Below, in pieces: positions 31,304 to 40,039 of a stretch of 42,752 nucleotides of DNA. The position numbers and the translations under genes are program-made. The notes under the pieces were generated by a model. The model did no database searches. It was not told where the DNA came from and saw nothing but the letters and a program-made list of their open reading frames with translations. Source of the stretch: Candidatus Allofournierella merdipullorum (GTDB taxonomy: Bacteria > Bacillota > Clostridia > Oscillospirales > Ruminococcaceae); contig DXBV01000015.1 in the NCBI GenBank assembly GCA_019116345.1, forward strand, positions 1 through 42,752, in the 5' to 3' direction. The stretch's first letter is position 1, and each line of letters starts with the position of its first letter.

Positions 31304-32722
31304 TTAAAACTGGAAATAGATGTTCTGCAGCGTGCCTGCCGCGCCCCAGAACAGGGTGGCAAAGATGCACCCGTAGCAGAAAAGCACCTGCACCCAGCCC
31401 TTGCGCGCCTCGGCCCAGCGGCCGAAGCCCTCCTTGCGGGCGGCAAAGTCCACCCCGAAAGCCGCCAGGGTGAACAGACCCAGCCGGAAGAGGATGGAGG
31501 GGGTGTAGCCCAGCTGGGTGAAGCTCTCCTTCAGATACTGCAGGCTGAAGGGGATGGGCTGCAGCAGGTAGCTCATCAGCAGGCGCACCTGGCTCACGTC
31601 GCCGCTGAAGAAGAAGATCCACGCAAAGCACACCAGCGCCAGCGTGACCGCCCAGCTCACGACACTGCGCAGCGGGCTGTCCTTTTTCTGGCGCAGCAGG
31701 CCCCAGGCCTTCTCCCGCACGCCGCGGGTGGCCCGCCCCGCCAGCAGATAAAGCCCGTGGAGCGCGCCCCAGACCACAAAGCCCAGCGCCGCGCCGTGCC
31801 ACGCGCCGGAGACCAGGAAGGTGACCATGGTGGCAAGAATGAGCACCGCAACGCCGTTGCGGCTGCCGCCCAGGGGGATATAGATGTAGTCCCGCAAAAA
31901 GCTGGAAAGACTGATGTGCCAGCGCCGCCAGAACTCGCCCACGCTGCGGGAGAAGTAGGGGCTGAGGAAGTTCTCCTCACAGCGCAGCCCCAGCAGGTTC
32001 GCGATGCCGATGGCCAGCTGGGAGTAGCTGGCGAAATCGAAGTAGATGTAGAGGGAATAGGCCGCCAGCGACCACACGATGCCCAGGCTGTAGTAGTGGT
32101 TGGGCTGGTAGAGGGCGTTGTAGTAGGCGGCGAAGTGGTCCGCCAGGCATTTTTTCAAAAACAGGCCCCAGCACAGCCGCACACAGCCGTTCAGCGCCAG
32201 CGCCCGGTCAAAGGCGGGCGGGTCTTTCAGCTGGGGCAGAAGGCTTTCCGCCCGCTGGATGGGCCCGCTGGTGAGCTGGGCGAAAAAGCCGGTGTAGGCA
32301 AAGCAATAGACCGGGTTTTTCTCCGCCGGCAACGTGCCCTTGTACACCGCCACAAGGTAGGTGATGTTCTTGAACACGAAGAAGCTGATGCCCACCGGCA
32401 TGAGCAGCTCGGAAAAGGCGGCCAGCGCCTCCCAGCGGCCCGCCAGAGCCGGCAGGTATTTATAGCCCGCCAGAGGCAGCACGCCCGCCAGCACGCCCAC
32501 CGTCAGCGCGGCTTTTCCGCCGCCGTGGGCCATCCACAGCCCGCAGAGCCAGCCCGCGGCGGTGATGAGCGCCAGCGCCGTCAGCGCCTGCGGCCCGAAG
32601 CTGAGGGCGAAGTAGACGTTGGCCGCCGCCAGCGCCCAGAAGCGCAGCCGGGCGGGCAGCGCCCACCAGAGGGCGAACAGCACGATGCCGAAGCCCACAA
32701 AGGAAAAAGAGATAAAATTCAT
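31304..32722 (-). CDS. MBOAT-family membrane O-acyltransferase
   Basis: A 472-residue membrane protein with about ten to eleven hydrophobic segments, the MBOAT family (AlgI, DltB, PatA type). The active-site histidine is H322 in VWGALHGLYL. The second conserved histidine is H309 in SGAWHGAALG. PIQRAESLLPQL and FWRRWHISLSSFLRDYIYIPLGGS are strong family signatures. The start at 32722 (MNFISFSF) has CAGGAG upstream; the frame is open further back but would include the promoter. It heads a two-gene operon with the SGNH/DHHW gene and is divergent from gltX. It probably carries an acyl group, most likely acetyl, across the membrane for a surface polymer. Confidence 0.92.
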   Translation of the reverse strand: MNFISFSFVGFGIVLFALWWALPARLRFWALAAANVYFALSFGPQALTALALITAAGWLCGLWMAHGGGKAALTVGVLAGVLPLAGYKYLPALAGRWEALAAFSELLMPVGISFFVFKNITYLVAVYKGTLPAEKNPVYCFAYTGFFAQLTSGPIQRAESLLPQLKDPPAFDRALALNGCVRLCWGLFLKKCLADHFAAYYNALYQPNHYYSLGIVWSLAAYSLYIYFDFASYSQLAIGIANLLGLRCEENFLSPYFSRSVGEFWRRWHISLSSFLRDYIYIPLGGSRNGVAVLILATMVTFLVSGAWHGAALGFVVWGALHGLYLLAGRATRGVREKAWGLLRQKKDSPLRSVVSWAVTLALVCFAWIFFFSGDVSQVRLLMSYLLQPIPFSLQYLKESFTQLGYTPSILFRLGLFTLAAFGVDFAARKEGFGRWAEARKGWVQVLFCYGCIFATLFWGAAGTLQNIYFQF

Positions 32723-32779
32723 GGGTAAAACTCCTGTTGTCGTGAGGGTCGGCCCGGCGGGCCGCACGGGAATATACCT

Positions 32780-32846
32780 ATTATAAGAAAAAGAAGCCCT
32801 CTTTGCAAATCGGGAAATTGACAAAGGCCCTTTGAGCGATTAGAAT
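32780..32846. promoter_or_regulatory. Divergent promoters of the MBOAT operon and gltX
   Basis: Minus strand: TTGCAA (32808-32803), 17 bp, TATAAT (32785-32780). Plus strand: TTGACA (32818-32823), 17 bp, TAGAAT (32841-32846). The two -35 boxes are nine bases apart, so the polymerases would compete or share an upstream region. Confidence 0.8.
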
Positions 32847-32906
32847 GGAACAAAGAAAAGCCCGGCGGGCCGCGCGGCGCCGCCGTTTCAAAGGAGTATC
32901 CGCACC

Positions 32907-34361
32907 ATGTTGAACAATTCTGTCCGCACCCGGTTTGCCCCCAGCCCCACGGGCTATATGCACGTGGGCAACCTGCGCACCGCCCTCTATGCCTACCTGA
33001 AGGCCCGCAGCGCCCCCGACGGCGTGTTCATCCTCCGCATCGAGGACACCGACCAGGGCCGCTATGTGGACGGCGCGGTGGACATCATCTACAACACCCT
33101 GCGCCAGACCGGCCTCACCTGGGACGAAGGCCCCGACGTGGGCGGCCCGGTGGGTCCCTATGTCCAGAGCGAGCGCATGGGCATGTTCAAGCAGTATGCC
33201 GAGCAGCTGGTGAAAGAGGGCAAGGCCTACTACTGCTTCTGCACCACCGAGCGGCTGGAACAGCTGCACGAGCAGCAGAAGGCCGCCGGCGAGGCGGTGG
33301 GCCATTACGACCGCCACTGCCGGGACCTGAGCCCCGAAGAGGTGGCGGAAAAGCTGGCTGCGGGCACTCCCTACGTCATCCGCCAGAAGTGCCCCACCGA
33401 GGGCATCACCGGTTTTGACGACGCGGTCTACGGCCACATCGAGGTGAACAACGCCGAGCTGGAGGACCAGATCCTCATCAAGGCGGACGGCATGCCCACC
33501 TACAACTTCGCCAACGTGGTGGACGACCACCTCATGGGCATCACCCATGTCATCCGCGGCTCGGAGTATCTGTCCAGCGCGCCCAAGTACAACCTGCTCT
33601 ATGAGGCCTTCGGCTGGCCCGTGCCGGTGTACATCCACTGCCCGCCGGTGATGAAGGACGCCCACAACAAGCTCTCCAAGCGCAACGGCGACGCCTCCTA
33701 TCAGGATCTGGTGGCCAAGGGCTACCTCAGCGAGGCCATCCTGAACTACATCCTGCTGCTGGGCTGGAGCCCCAAGGGCGAGCAGGAGATCTTCACTCTG
33801 GAAGAGATGTGCAAAATTTTCGACGAGAGCGGCATCAGCAAGAGCCCGGCCATCTTCGACCCGCTGAAGCTGCGGGCCATCAACGCCGAGTACATCCGCC
33901 GTCTGACCCCCGAGCAGTTCCGCAAGATGGCCGATCCCTGGATCGACCAGGCGGTGCACCGCCCCATCGACCGCGACCTGCTGTGCGCGAACCTTCAGCC
34001 CCGCTGTGAGGTGCTGGGCGAAATTCCCGAGCAGCTGGACTTCTTCGACGCGGTTCTGCCCTTCGGGCCCGAACTCTACGCCAACAAGAAGCAGAAGACC
34101 ACCCCCGAGACCGCCAAGACCGCGCTGGAAGCCCTGAAGCCGGTGCTGGAAGGCCTGGACAGCTGGAACAAGGACGCCATCTTCGAGGCCTGCAAGACCC
34201 TGGCCGAGCAGATGGAGGTCAAGAACGGCTGGCTGCTCTACCCGCTGGGCATCGCCCTCTCCGGCAAGCAGCGCACCCCCGGCGGCGGCACCGACCTGGC
34301 CGCCATGCTGGGCAGAGAGGAGACCCTCGCCCGCCTGAACGCCGCCCTGGCCGCCCTGTAA
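32907..34361 (+). CDS. gltX: Glutamyl-tRNA synthetase
   Basis: A 484-residue class I synthetase. The HIGH-type motif is H19-V-G-N22 in RFAPSPTGYMHVGNLRTAL and the KMSKS-type loop is K255-L-S-K-R. LRIEDTDQGRYVDGA and KADGMPTYNFANVVDD are typical GluRS segments. The C-terminal anticodon-binding domain is complete. AAAGGAG precedes ATG 32907. Many Clostridia lack GlnRS and use such enzymes to charge both tRNA-Glu and tRNA-Gln, followed by amidotransfer; whether this one is non-discriminating cannot be read here. The gene is alone between its promoter and a bidirectional terminator. Confidence 0.97.
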   Translation: MLNNSVRTRFAPSPTGYMHVGNLRTALYAYLKARSAPDGVFILRIEDTDQGRYVDGAVDIIYNTLRQTGLTWDEGPDVGGPVGPYVQSERMGMFKQYAEQLVKEGKAYYCFCTTERLEQLHEQQKAAGEAVGHYDRHCRDLSPEEVAEKLAAGTPYVIRQKCPTEGITGFDDAVYGHIEVNNAELEDQILIKADGMPTYNFANVVDDHLMGITHVIRGSEYLSSAPKYNLLYEAFGWPVPVYIHCPPVMKDAHNKLSKRNGDASYQDLVAKGYLSEAILNYILLLGWSPKGEQEIFTLEEMCKIFDESGISKSPAIFDPLKLRAINAEYIRRLTPEQFRKMADPWIDQAVHRPIDRDLLCANLQPRCEVLGEIPEQLDFFDAVLPFGPELYANKKQKTTPETAKTALEALKPVLEGLDSWNKDAIFEACKTLAEQMEVKNGWLLYPLGIALSGKQRTPGGGTDLAAMLGREETLARLNAALAAL

Positions 34362-34366
34362 AAGAC

Positions 34367-34402
34367 AAAAAAATCCGCTCCCCGAAGGGAGCGGATTTTT
34401 TT
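34367..34402. terminator. Bidirectional terminator between gltX and csoR
   Basis: A TCCGCTCCC/GGGAGCGGA stem (34374-34382 with 34387-34395) around CGAA, with seven A before and seven T after. Confidence 0.94.
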
Positions 34403-34661
34403 ATTTCAGCTTTGCGAACTGGTCGATGGCTTCTTCCAGGCTGGCCAGCGTTTCCTCGTCGCAGTCGGGCAAAACGCAGTGGGTCAGGTGCTCGGTGAGG
34501 ATGAGCTTCGCCACCTGGGTCACGGCGCTGCTCACGCTGGAAAGCTGGATGAGCAGTTCGTCGCAGGGGCGGCCCTCGTTCACCATCTCCCGGATGCCGT
34601 TCACCTGGCCGCTGATGCGGGCCAGACGGCGGTTCACGTCGGCGGAATGTTTGCAGTCCAT
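34401..34661 (-). CDS. csoR: CsoR-family metal-sensing repressor
   Basis: An 86-residue helical protein of the CsoR/RcnR/FrmR family (DUF156). It starts MDCKHSADVNRRLARISGQV, the typical first helix. C33, H58 and C62 have the spacing (25 and 4 residues) of the Cu(I) ligands C36-H61-C65 of Mycobacterium CsoR. RcnR has histidine in the last place and CstR lacks the middle one, so copper is the best guess. AAAGGAGG precedes ATG 34661. No copper pump or chaperone gene is nearby. It lies 17 bases downstream of a peptide-binding lipoprotein gene and appears to be the last gene of that transcript. Confidence 0.88.
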   Translation of the reverse strand: MDCKHSADVNRRLARISGQVNGIREMVNEGRPCDELLIQLSSVSSAVTQVAKLILTEHLTHCVLPDCDEETLASLEEAIDQFAKLK

Positions 34662-34678
34662 ACAGATGTCCTCCTTTG

Positions 34679-36262
34679 TCACTGGGGGATGGAAGCCCCG
34701 GTGACGTCCAGCACCGGGCCGAAGGGCCGGAACACCAGCCCCTCCACCCCCGGCTGCACCAGCAGGGCTTTGGTCTGGAACCAGAGGGGCGCGGCGCAGG
34801 CGCTCTCCAGCAGCCCGCGCTCCAGCGCGGCGGCGTCGGCGGCGGTGTGGGTGCCGTCGGCAAACAGGGCCGCCAGCTGGTTCTGCCAGCCGCTGTCGTT
34901 CCAGGCGGCAAGGCCGGCGGTCTCGCCCAGCAGCTGGGCGGCGGAGTCGCTGGTGAGGGAGAGGGGCAGCAGGGCGATCTGGTAGTCTCCCGACGCCACC
35001 CGGGCGTTCAGATCTTCCAGAGAGAGCTGCTTCACCGGGAAGTAAGCGGAATAAGCCCCCAATTCCTTCTGCCACTGCTGGTTCACGCTCTGGGCCAGCT
35101 GCAGGTAGCCGTCGCCCTCCGGGGCCAGCAGGGTGATGTTTTCAAAACGGGAAACGCCCAGCGCGGCGAGCCCCTCCCGGCACAGATCGGAGGCGCTGCC
35201 GAAGGAGGGCCGGATGCTGCCCGCCGCCTCCCGGTAGTTTTCCCCCTGCACGGTCACGGCGGGGGGGATAAGGCCGTCGGCGGCGGCAAAGCCCTCCGGC
35301 AGTTCCACCGGCGCGGAGAGGGCGCTGGCCGTGAGCGCCTGGCGGATGAGGGGCTGCGCCAGCGTCTCGTCGCCGCAGTTGAACAGCAGCACCCAGGTGG
35401 TGGCGGTGTAGGGGATGGAATCCAGCCCCTCGGCGGTGAGAGCCTCGCTCAGAGCCGCGGTGGCTCCGCCCTCCTTCACCAGCGCCTCGCCCCAAAGCGT
35501 CTGCACGGCGGAGGCGGAACTGCCGCTGGAATCGGCGGACTGGCCGGTGGCGTTGATGACCAGACGCAGGGCGGTCACGGCGTCGCCGCCGGCCGGCCGG
35601 CGCAAAAACAGGCCGTTGTCGTTCCAGTTGTAAACGTAGAAGCTGCCGTTGGCCAGCGTGGCGGAGCGGGTCAGGCCGTAGGCGCCCTCGGTGCTCTCAA
35701 AAAACGCCTCGTTGCAGGGCATCGCCCCCGGCAGCGCCAGCTTGTAGAGCAGCTGCGGGTCCGGCTGGTCCAGCTGAATGACCACCGTGCGCTCGTCCGG
35801 CGCGCTCACCCCCAGCGCTGTCTCGTCCATGGCGCCCGAAAGCACCTCCGCGCTGTTCTTGATGGCGGCGTAGATGTCGGTGTAGGGGCTGCGGGTCTCG
35901 GCCCGGTACACCCGCCGCAGGGCGAACACAAAATCCGCCGCCGTGAGCTTATAGTCCGAGGCGTTGCCCCGGTTCTCGGTATAGCCCAGCCCCTCCTTCA
36001 GGGTGAAGGTGTAGGTGAGGCCGTCGTCGCTGACGGTGTAGCTCTCGGCGCAGTCGGGCACCGGCTCGCCCGTCTCGTCCAGCCGGAACAGGCCGCTGTA
36101 GAGGTTCGTCACCGCGATCAGCTCGGGGCTCTCCCAGGCCAGCTGGGGGTCCAGATTTTTGGGCACCCGCTCCATGGCCCAGGTGAACTCGATCTGGCTG
36201 CCGCAGCCGGTGAGACACAGCGCCGCAAGGCCCGCCAGCAAAAGCAGTTTGAGCTTTTTGAT
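34679..36262 (-). CDS. Family 5 (oligopeptide type) substrate-binding lipoprotein, apparent AUC start
   Basis: About 527 residues, a solute-binding protein of the OppA/DppA family. The signal peptide reads IKKLKLLLLAGLAALCLTGC, with basic n-region, hydrophobic core and lipobox LTG-C. VPKNLDPQLAWESPELIAVTNLYSGL and the following YTFTLKEGL are classic family 5 starts. The n-region has no ATG, GTG or TTG. The codon at 36262-36260 is ATC, with AAAGGGGG at proper distance and an in-frame TAA (36286-36284) eight codons upstream. The first conventional start (TTG 36241) would remove all basic residues. I therefore place the start at AUC 36262, or the base is a variant of ATG. No permease or ATPase genes adjoin it, so it is an orphan binding protein; csoR follows after 17 bases. 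Confidence 0.85.
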   Translation of the reverse strand: MKKLKLLLLAGLAALCLTGCGSQIEFTWAMERVPKNLDPQLAWESPELIAVTNLYSGLFRLDETGEPVPDCAESYTVSDDGLTYTFTLKEGLGYTENRGNASDYKLTAADFVFALRRVYRAETRSPYTDIYAAIKNSAEVLSGAMDETALGVSAPDERTVVIQLDQPDPQLLYKLALPGAMPCNEAFFESTEGAYGLTRSATLANGSFYVYNWNDNGLFLRRPAGGDAVTALRLVINATGQSADSSGSSASAVQTLWGEALVKEGGATAALSEALTAEGLDSIPYTATTWVLLFNCGDETLAQPLIRQALTASALSAPVELPEGFAAADGLIPPAVTVQGENYREAAGSIRPSFGSASDLCREGLAALGVSRFENITLLAPEGDGYLQLAQSVNQQWQKELGAYSAYFPVKQLSLEDLNARVASGDYQIALLPLSLTSDSAAQLLGETAGLAAWNDSGWQNQLAALFADGTHTAADAAALERGLLESACAAPLWFQTKALLVQPGVEGLVFRPFGPVLDVTGASIPQ

Positions 36263-36299
36263 GGGGCGCGCCCCCTTTCTTTATTATTGTAAGACGAAC

Positions 36300-36317
36300 A
36301 AAACATGGATATGTTTT
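36300..36317. promoter_or_regulatory. Inverted repeat upstream of the lipoprotein-csoR operon
   Basis: AAAACAT (36300-36306) and ATGTTTT (36311-36317) form a 7-bp inverted repeat with a GGAT centre, about 40 bases before the predicted start codon. It may be an operator. On the minus strand TATAAC upstream is a possible -10, without a good -35. Confidence 0.35.
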
Positions 36318-36420
36318 CGCCGCCGGAGGTTATACGTTTTTATCCTATCAAAAAATTGCAGAAAATTCAAACGCGGGGCGAATTTTCACGCTTTTTTCGC
36401 CCTGCGCGCCGCCCCTTTGG

Positions 36421-36449
36421 TTGCGCGGGGCCGCAAAAGTGACTATAAT
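36421..36449 (+). promoter_or_regulatory. murD operon promoter
   Basis: TTGCGC (36421-36426), 17 bp, TATAAT (36444-36449). The leader is about 70 nt and includes a GGGCG/CGCCC hairpin. Confidence 0.8.
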
Positions 36450-36522
36450 GAATTAGATAACCGTTCCCGGGCGTTTTGCCGCCCGGCGGCACGTTTTGTG
36501 AAGGAAAGGCTGTGTTTCGAAG

Positions 36523-37914
36523 ATGCAGAAGAACAGCGAAGCCCTGGCCGCGTTTCTGCGGGGCAAAAAGGTGGCGTTCATCGGCGCGGGGGTCAGCCAC
36601 AAGACCCTCATCGGTCAGTTCTGCGCCATGGGCGCCCAGGTGACCCTGTGCGATAAAAAGCAGCTGGAGGACTTCGGCGACTACGCCGAGACCCTCAAGC
36701 AGTTGGGCGTGGGCCTGTCTCTGGGCGAAGATTATCTGAACGGCCTTGCGGGCCAGCAGATCATCATGCGCACCCCGGGCTTTGAGTATTACACCCCGGC
36801 CCTGCAGGCGGCGAAGGCGGCGGGCAGCATCGTGACCAGCGAGATGGAGCTGTTCTTCGACTACTGCCCCTGCCACATCACCGCCGTCACCGGCTCGGAC
36901 GGCAAGACCACCACCACCAGCCTCATCGCGGCCATGCTCACCGCGGCGGGCAAACGGGTGCATCTGGGCGGCAACATCGGGCGGGCGCTGCTGCCCATCC
37001 TGGCTGAGATCGAACCCGAGGACGAAGCCGTGGTGGAGCTGTCCAGCTTCCAGCTCATCAGCATGCGCAAGAGCCCCAATGTGGCGGTGGTCACCAACGT
37101 GACCCCGAACCACCTGGACCACCACAAGGACATGCAGGAGTATGTGGACGCAAAGCGCAACATCCTTTTGTGGCAGAGCCCGGCGGGCAAGGCGGTGCTG
37201 GGCTATGAGAACGACATCACCCGCGCCATGGCCGCCGACTGCAAGGGCAGCCAGTGCTGGTTCACCCGCCTGCACGAGACCGACAACGGCGCTTTCCTGC
37301 GGGCCGACGGCATGCTCTGCATGGCCGAAAACGACGCCGTCACCCCGGTGGTGAGCAAGAACGAGGTGAAGCTGCGGGGGCTGCACAACATCGAGAACCT
37401 GCTGGCAGCCATCGCCGCGGTGTGGGGCCGGGTGCCGGTGAGCGCCATGGCCGACACCGCCCGCACCTTCACGGGCGTGGAGCACCGCATCGAGCCGGTG
37501 CGACTGCTGGACGGGGTGCAGTGGTACAACGACTCCATTGCCTCCAGCCCCACCCGCACCATCGCCGGTCTGCGCAGCTTCAACCAAAAGATCATCATCA
37601 TCGCCGGCGGCTACGACAAGAACATCCCCTACGAGCCCCTGGCCCCGGAAATTCTGGAGCACGTGAAGGTGCTGGTGCTCATGGGCGCCACAGGCCCCAA
37701 AATTGAAAAGGCGGTGCGGGAATGCCCCGGCTTTGCCGAGAGCAGCCTTGTCATCCTGCACGCCAAGGACATGAAGGAGGCGGTGGACGCCGCCCGTGCC
37801 GCCGCGAAACCCGGCGACATCGTGAGCCTTTCGCCCGCCTCCGCCAGCTTCGACCTCTACCCCAACTTCGAGGTGCGGGGCCGCCACTTCAAGGAACTGG
37901 TGAACGCCCTGTGA
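36523..37914 (+). CDS. murD: UDP-N-acetylmuramoyl-L-alanine:D-glutamate ligase
   Basis: A 463-residue Mur ligase that adds D-glutamate to UDP-MurNAc-L-Ala in cytoplasmic peptidoglycan synthesis. The N-terminal Rossmann domain begins VAFIGAGVSH. The P-loop is G124-S-D-G-K128-TTTT, with SD in place of the more usual TN. VVELSSFQL, NVTPNHLDHH and LRGLHNIENLLAA are family motifs, and the C-terminal domain (WYNDSIASSPTRTIAGLRSF) is complete. The start ATG 36523 has only a distant GGAAAGG and the word GAAG close by, so initiation may be weak. The stop overlaps the next start (GTGA). It heads a four-gene operon. Confidence 0.95.
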   Translation: MQKNSEALAAFLRGKKVAFIGAGVSHKTLIGQFCAMGAQVTLCDKKQLEDFGDYAETLKQLGVGLSLGEDYLNGLAGQQIIMRTPGFEYYTPALQAAKAAGSIVTSEMELFFDYCPCHITAVTGSDGKTTTTSLIAAMLTAAGKRVHLGGNIGRALLPILAEIEPEDEAVVELSSFQLISMRKSPNVAVVTNVTPNHLDHHKDMQEYVDAKRNILLWQSPAGKAVLGYENDITRAMAADCKGSQCWFTRLHETDNGAFLRADGMLCMAENDAVTPVVSKNEVKLRGLHNIENLLAAIAAVWGRVPVSAMADTARTFTGVEHRIEPVRLLDGVQWYNDSIASSPTRTIAGLRSFNQKIIIIAGGYDKNIPYEPLAPEILEHVKVLVLMGATGPKIEKAVRECPGFAESSLVILHAKDMKEAVDAARAAAKPGDIVSLSPASASFDLYPNFEVRGRHFKELVNAL

Positions 37915-38699
37915 TCCGCCTGGTGGAAAATGCCGCCGACGCCGCCCGCTTTCAGGCGGCGCTGGGGGACGCACAGGACCCGGTGGCGGTGGAAACGGCG
38001 GTGCGCTTCGCCGCCTTTTCCGGGCTGCCCGGCAGCGGCTGGAAGTTCTACACCGGCGGGGAAGGGGAGAAGCCCTTCGCCCTGGCGGTGCGGGGCGCTT
38101 CCGCCCTGCTCACCGGCAGCGCCAAGGGCGAGGAAGTGGCCCTGCTTCTGAACTTTTTGCAGGCCCGGCGGCTCAAGACCGCCCGCCCCGAGCCGCTGCC
38201 CGGCTGGCGGCAGGACGCGGTCTTTCACGTCTTTCACGCCCCGGCGGGCGGGCCGAAGGCCCGGCCGCTGCCGGAGGGCTTTCGGCTGAACGAAGCGCCC
38301 TCCCTGCTGGGGGTGACGGAGTTTTTGTGGGGCGGCGAGAGCATGGCCGCTCCCCACGACCGCCGAAGCACCGATACCTTTTATTCCGAGATCTGCACGA
38401 TGCGCAACCGGGGGCTGGCCCAAATCTGGACGCTGGAAGAAAAGGGCGTGACGGCGGCCACCGCCGGCGCCTACGCCATCACCGAAAACGCCGCCCTGCT
38501 CAGTGCGGTGGAAACTGCGCCCGCCTTCCGGGGCAAAGGCTGCGCCGGCGCGCTGGTGTGCGCCCTGGCCCGGGCACTTTGCGGCCAGGGGAAGGCCGTC
38601 TGCCTGGTGGCCCGCCCCGGCGTGGAGGGCTTTTACGAAAAACTGGGCTTTGAACAGCGGGGGCTGACCTGCGGTCACACCGCCCCCGAAAACGACTGA
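37911..38699 (+). CDS. GNAT-family acetyltransferase
   Basis: A 262-residue protein starting at GTG 37911, which overlaps the murD stop by four bases, indicating coupling. The C-terminal half (about 130-262) is a GNAT fold. The acetyl-CoA loop is in VETAPAFRGKGCAGALVCAL (R/Q-x2-G-x-G/A type), followed by FYEKLGFEQRG, the usual last strand and helix. The N-terminal half (about 1-120) is less conserved and resembles the extra domain found in two-domain GNAT proteins. The substrate is unknown. Its position behind murD is suggestive but does not prove a role in wall synthesis. Confidence 0.85.
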   Translation: MIRLVENAADAARFQAALGDAQDPVAVETAVRFAAFSGLPGSGWKFYTGGEGEKPFALAVRGASALLTGSAKGEEVALLLNFLQARRLKTARPEPLPGWRQDAVFHVFHAPAGGPKARPLPEGFRLNEAPSLLGVTEFLWGGESMAAPHDRRSTDTFYSEICTMRNRGLAQIWTLEEKGVTAATAGAYAITENAALLSAVETAPAFRGKGCAGALVCALARALCGQGKAVCLVARPGVEGFYEKLGFEQRGLTCGHTAPEND

Positions 38700-38719
38700 A
38701 AAGGACTGTACATACGACA

Positions 38720-39985
38720 ATGCTGGAAGAATTTTTCGATTTTTCGCCCCGCCTTCTGGAACTGGACAAGCAGGCCATGGAGCTCTGCCGCCCCTATTTT
38801 GAGAAGGTGGACGCCATCCGCGACCACAACCAGGTGAAGATGCTCAAGGCCTTCACCGACCAGAAAGTGGCCGCCACCCATCTGGTGGGCACCACCGGCT
38901 ACGGCTACGACGACGCCGGCCGGGACAAGCTGGACGCCCTCTTCGCCCAGGTGGTGGGGGCCCAGGACGCCCTTTGCCGGCCCCACTTCCTCTCGGGCAC
39001 CCACGCGCTGGCGGTGGCCCTCTTCGGCGTGCTGCGGGCGGGGGACACCCTGCTGGCCGCCACCGGCCGCCCCTACGATACCCTGGAAGGGGTCATCGGC
39101 ATCGGCGAGGCGGGCAAGGGCTGCGGCACGCTGGCGGAGTTCGGCGTGAACTACGACGAAGCGCCCCTGCTGGAAGGCGGCGTGCCGGACTATGAGACCA
39201 TCGCCAAGAAGGCCGCCGACGCCAAAGTGTGCCATGTGCAGCGCAGCCGGGGCTATTCCAGCCGCGCCGCCTTTGACCTGGAGACCATTGGCAAGGTGGT
39301 GCAGGCCGCCAAGAACGCCAACCCCGACATCATCGTGCTGGTGGACAACTGCTACGGCACCTTCACCCAGACCGCCGAGCCGGTGAGCGTGGGGGCGGAC
39401 CTCATCGTGGGCAGCCTCATCAAGAACGCCGGCGGCGGCATCGCCCCCACCGGCGGCTACATCGCCGGCCGGGCGGACCTGGTGGAACTGTGCGGCCACC
39501 GGCTCACCGCCCCCGGCACCGGCCGGGAGCTGGGCTGCACGCTGGACAGTCTGCGCAGCCTGTACCTGGGCCTTTACTACGCCCCCGGCGTCACCGCCGA
39601 GGCGGTGAAGACCAGCATCTATTCCAGCTGCCTTTTGGAATTGCTGGGCAAGAATCCCATCCCCCGCTACACCGAGCCCCGTAACGACATCATCACCAGC
39701 TTCGAGGCGGGCACCGGCGAAGCGCTGGTGGGCTTTTGCCAGGGCGTGCAGGCGGGCAGCCCGGTGGACAGCTACGTTGCCCCCGAGCCCTACGCCATGG
39801 CGGGCTACACCGACCAGGTCATCATGGCCGCCGGCGCTTTCACCCTGGGCAGCAGCATCGAACTGAGCTGTGACGGGCCGATGCGCGCGCCCTACACCGT
39901 TTATCTCCAGGGCGGGCTGAACCTTGCGGCCAGCCGCGCCGGGGTGCTGCTGGCGGTGCAGCGGGCATTCGGCAAGGAACTGTAA
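38720..39985 (+). CDS. Methionine gamma-lyase family PLP enzyme (aluminum resistance protein type)
   Basis: A 421-residue fold-type I PLP enzyme of the Alum_res family, which is related to cystathionine and methionine gamma-lyases. The cofactor lysine is K235 in VGSLIKNAGGGIAPTGGYIAG. HFLSGTHALAVALFGVLRAGD is the phosphate-binding region, and VDNCYGTF holds the aspartate that pairs with the pyridine nitrogen. The length is normal. ATG 38720 lies 20 bases after the GNAT stop; its AAGGA is about 14 bases upstream, rather far. Despite the name, the reaction of this family is not well established; a carbon-sulfur lyase is likely. Confidence 0.9.
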   Translation: MLEEFFDFSPRLLELDKQAMELCRPYFEKVDAIRDHNQVKMLKAFTDQKVAATHLVGTTGYGYDDAGRDKLDALFAQVVGAQDALCRPHFLSGTHALAVALFGVLRAGDTLLAATGRPYDTLEGVIGIGEAGKGCGTLAEFGVNYDEAPLLEGGVPDYETIAKKAADAKVCHVQRSRGYSSRAAFDLETIGKVVQAAKNANPDIIVLVDNCYGTFTQTAEPVSVGADLIVGSLIKNAGGGIAPTGGYIAGRADLVELCGHRLTAPGTGRELGCTLDSLRSLYLGLYYAPGVTAEAVKTSIYSSCLLELLGKNPIPRYTEPRNDIITSFEAGTGEALVGFCQGVQAGSPVDSYVAPEPYAMAGYTDQVIMAAGAFTLGSSIELSCDGPMRAPYTVYLQGGLNLAASRAGVLLAVQRAFGKEL

Positions 39986-40001
39986 GCAAACAAACATGAC
40001 C

Positions 40002-40020
40002 GGCGGCACCTGCCGCCGAA
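40002..40020 (+). other. Short hairpin in the 54-base gap before the YcxB-like gene
   Basis: CGGCGGC pairs with GCCGCCG. No T run follows, so it is not a terminator. It probably affects mRNA stability between operon parts. Confidence 0.35.
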
Positions 40021-40039
40021 CAGAAAGAAGGGAAAACCG

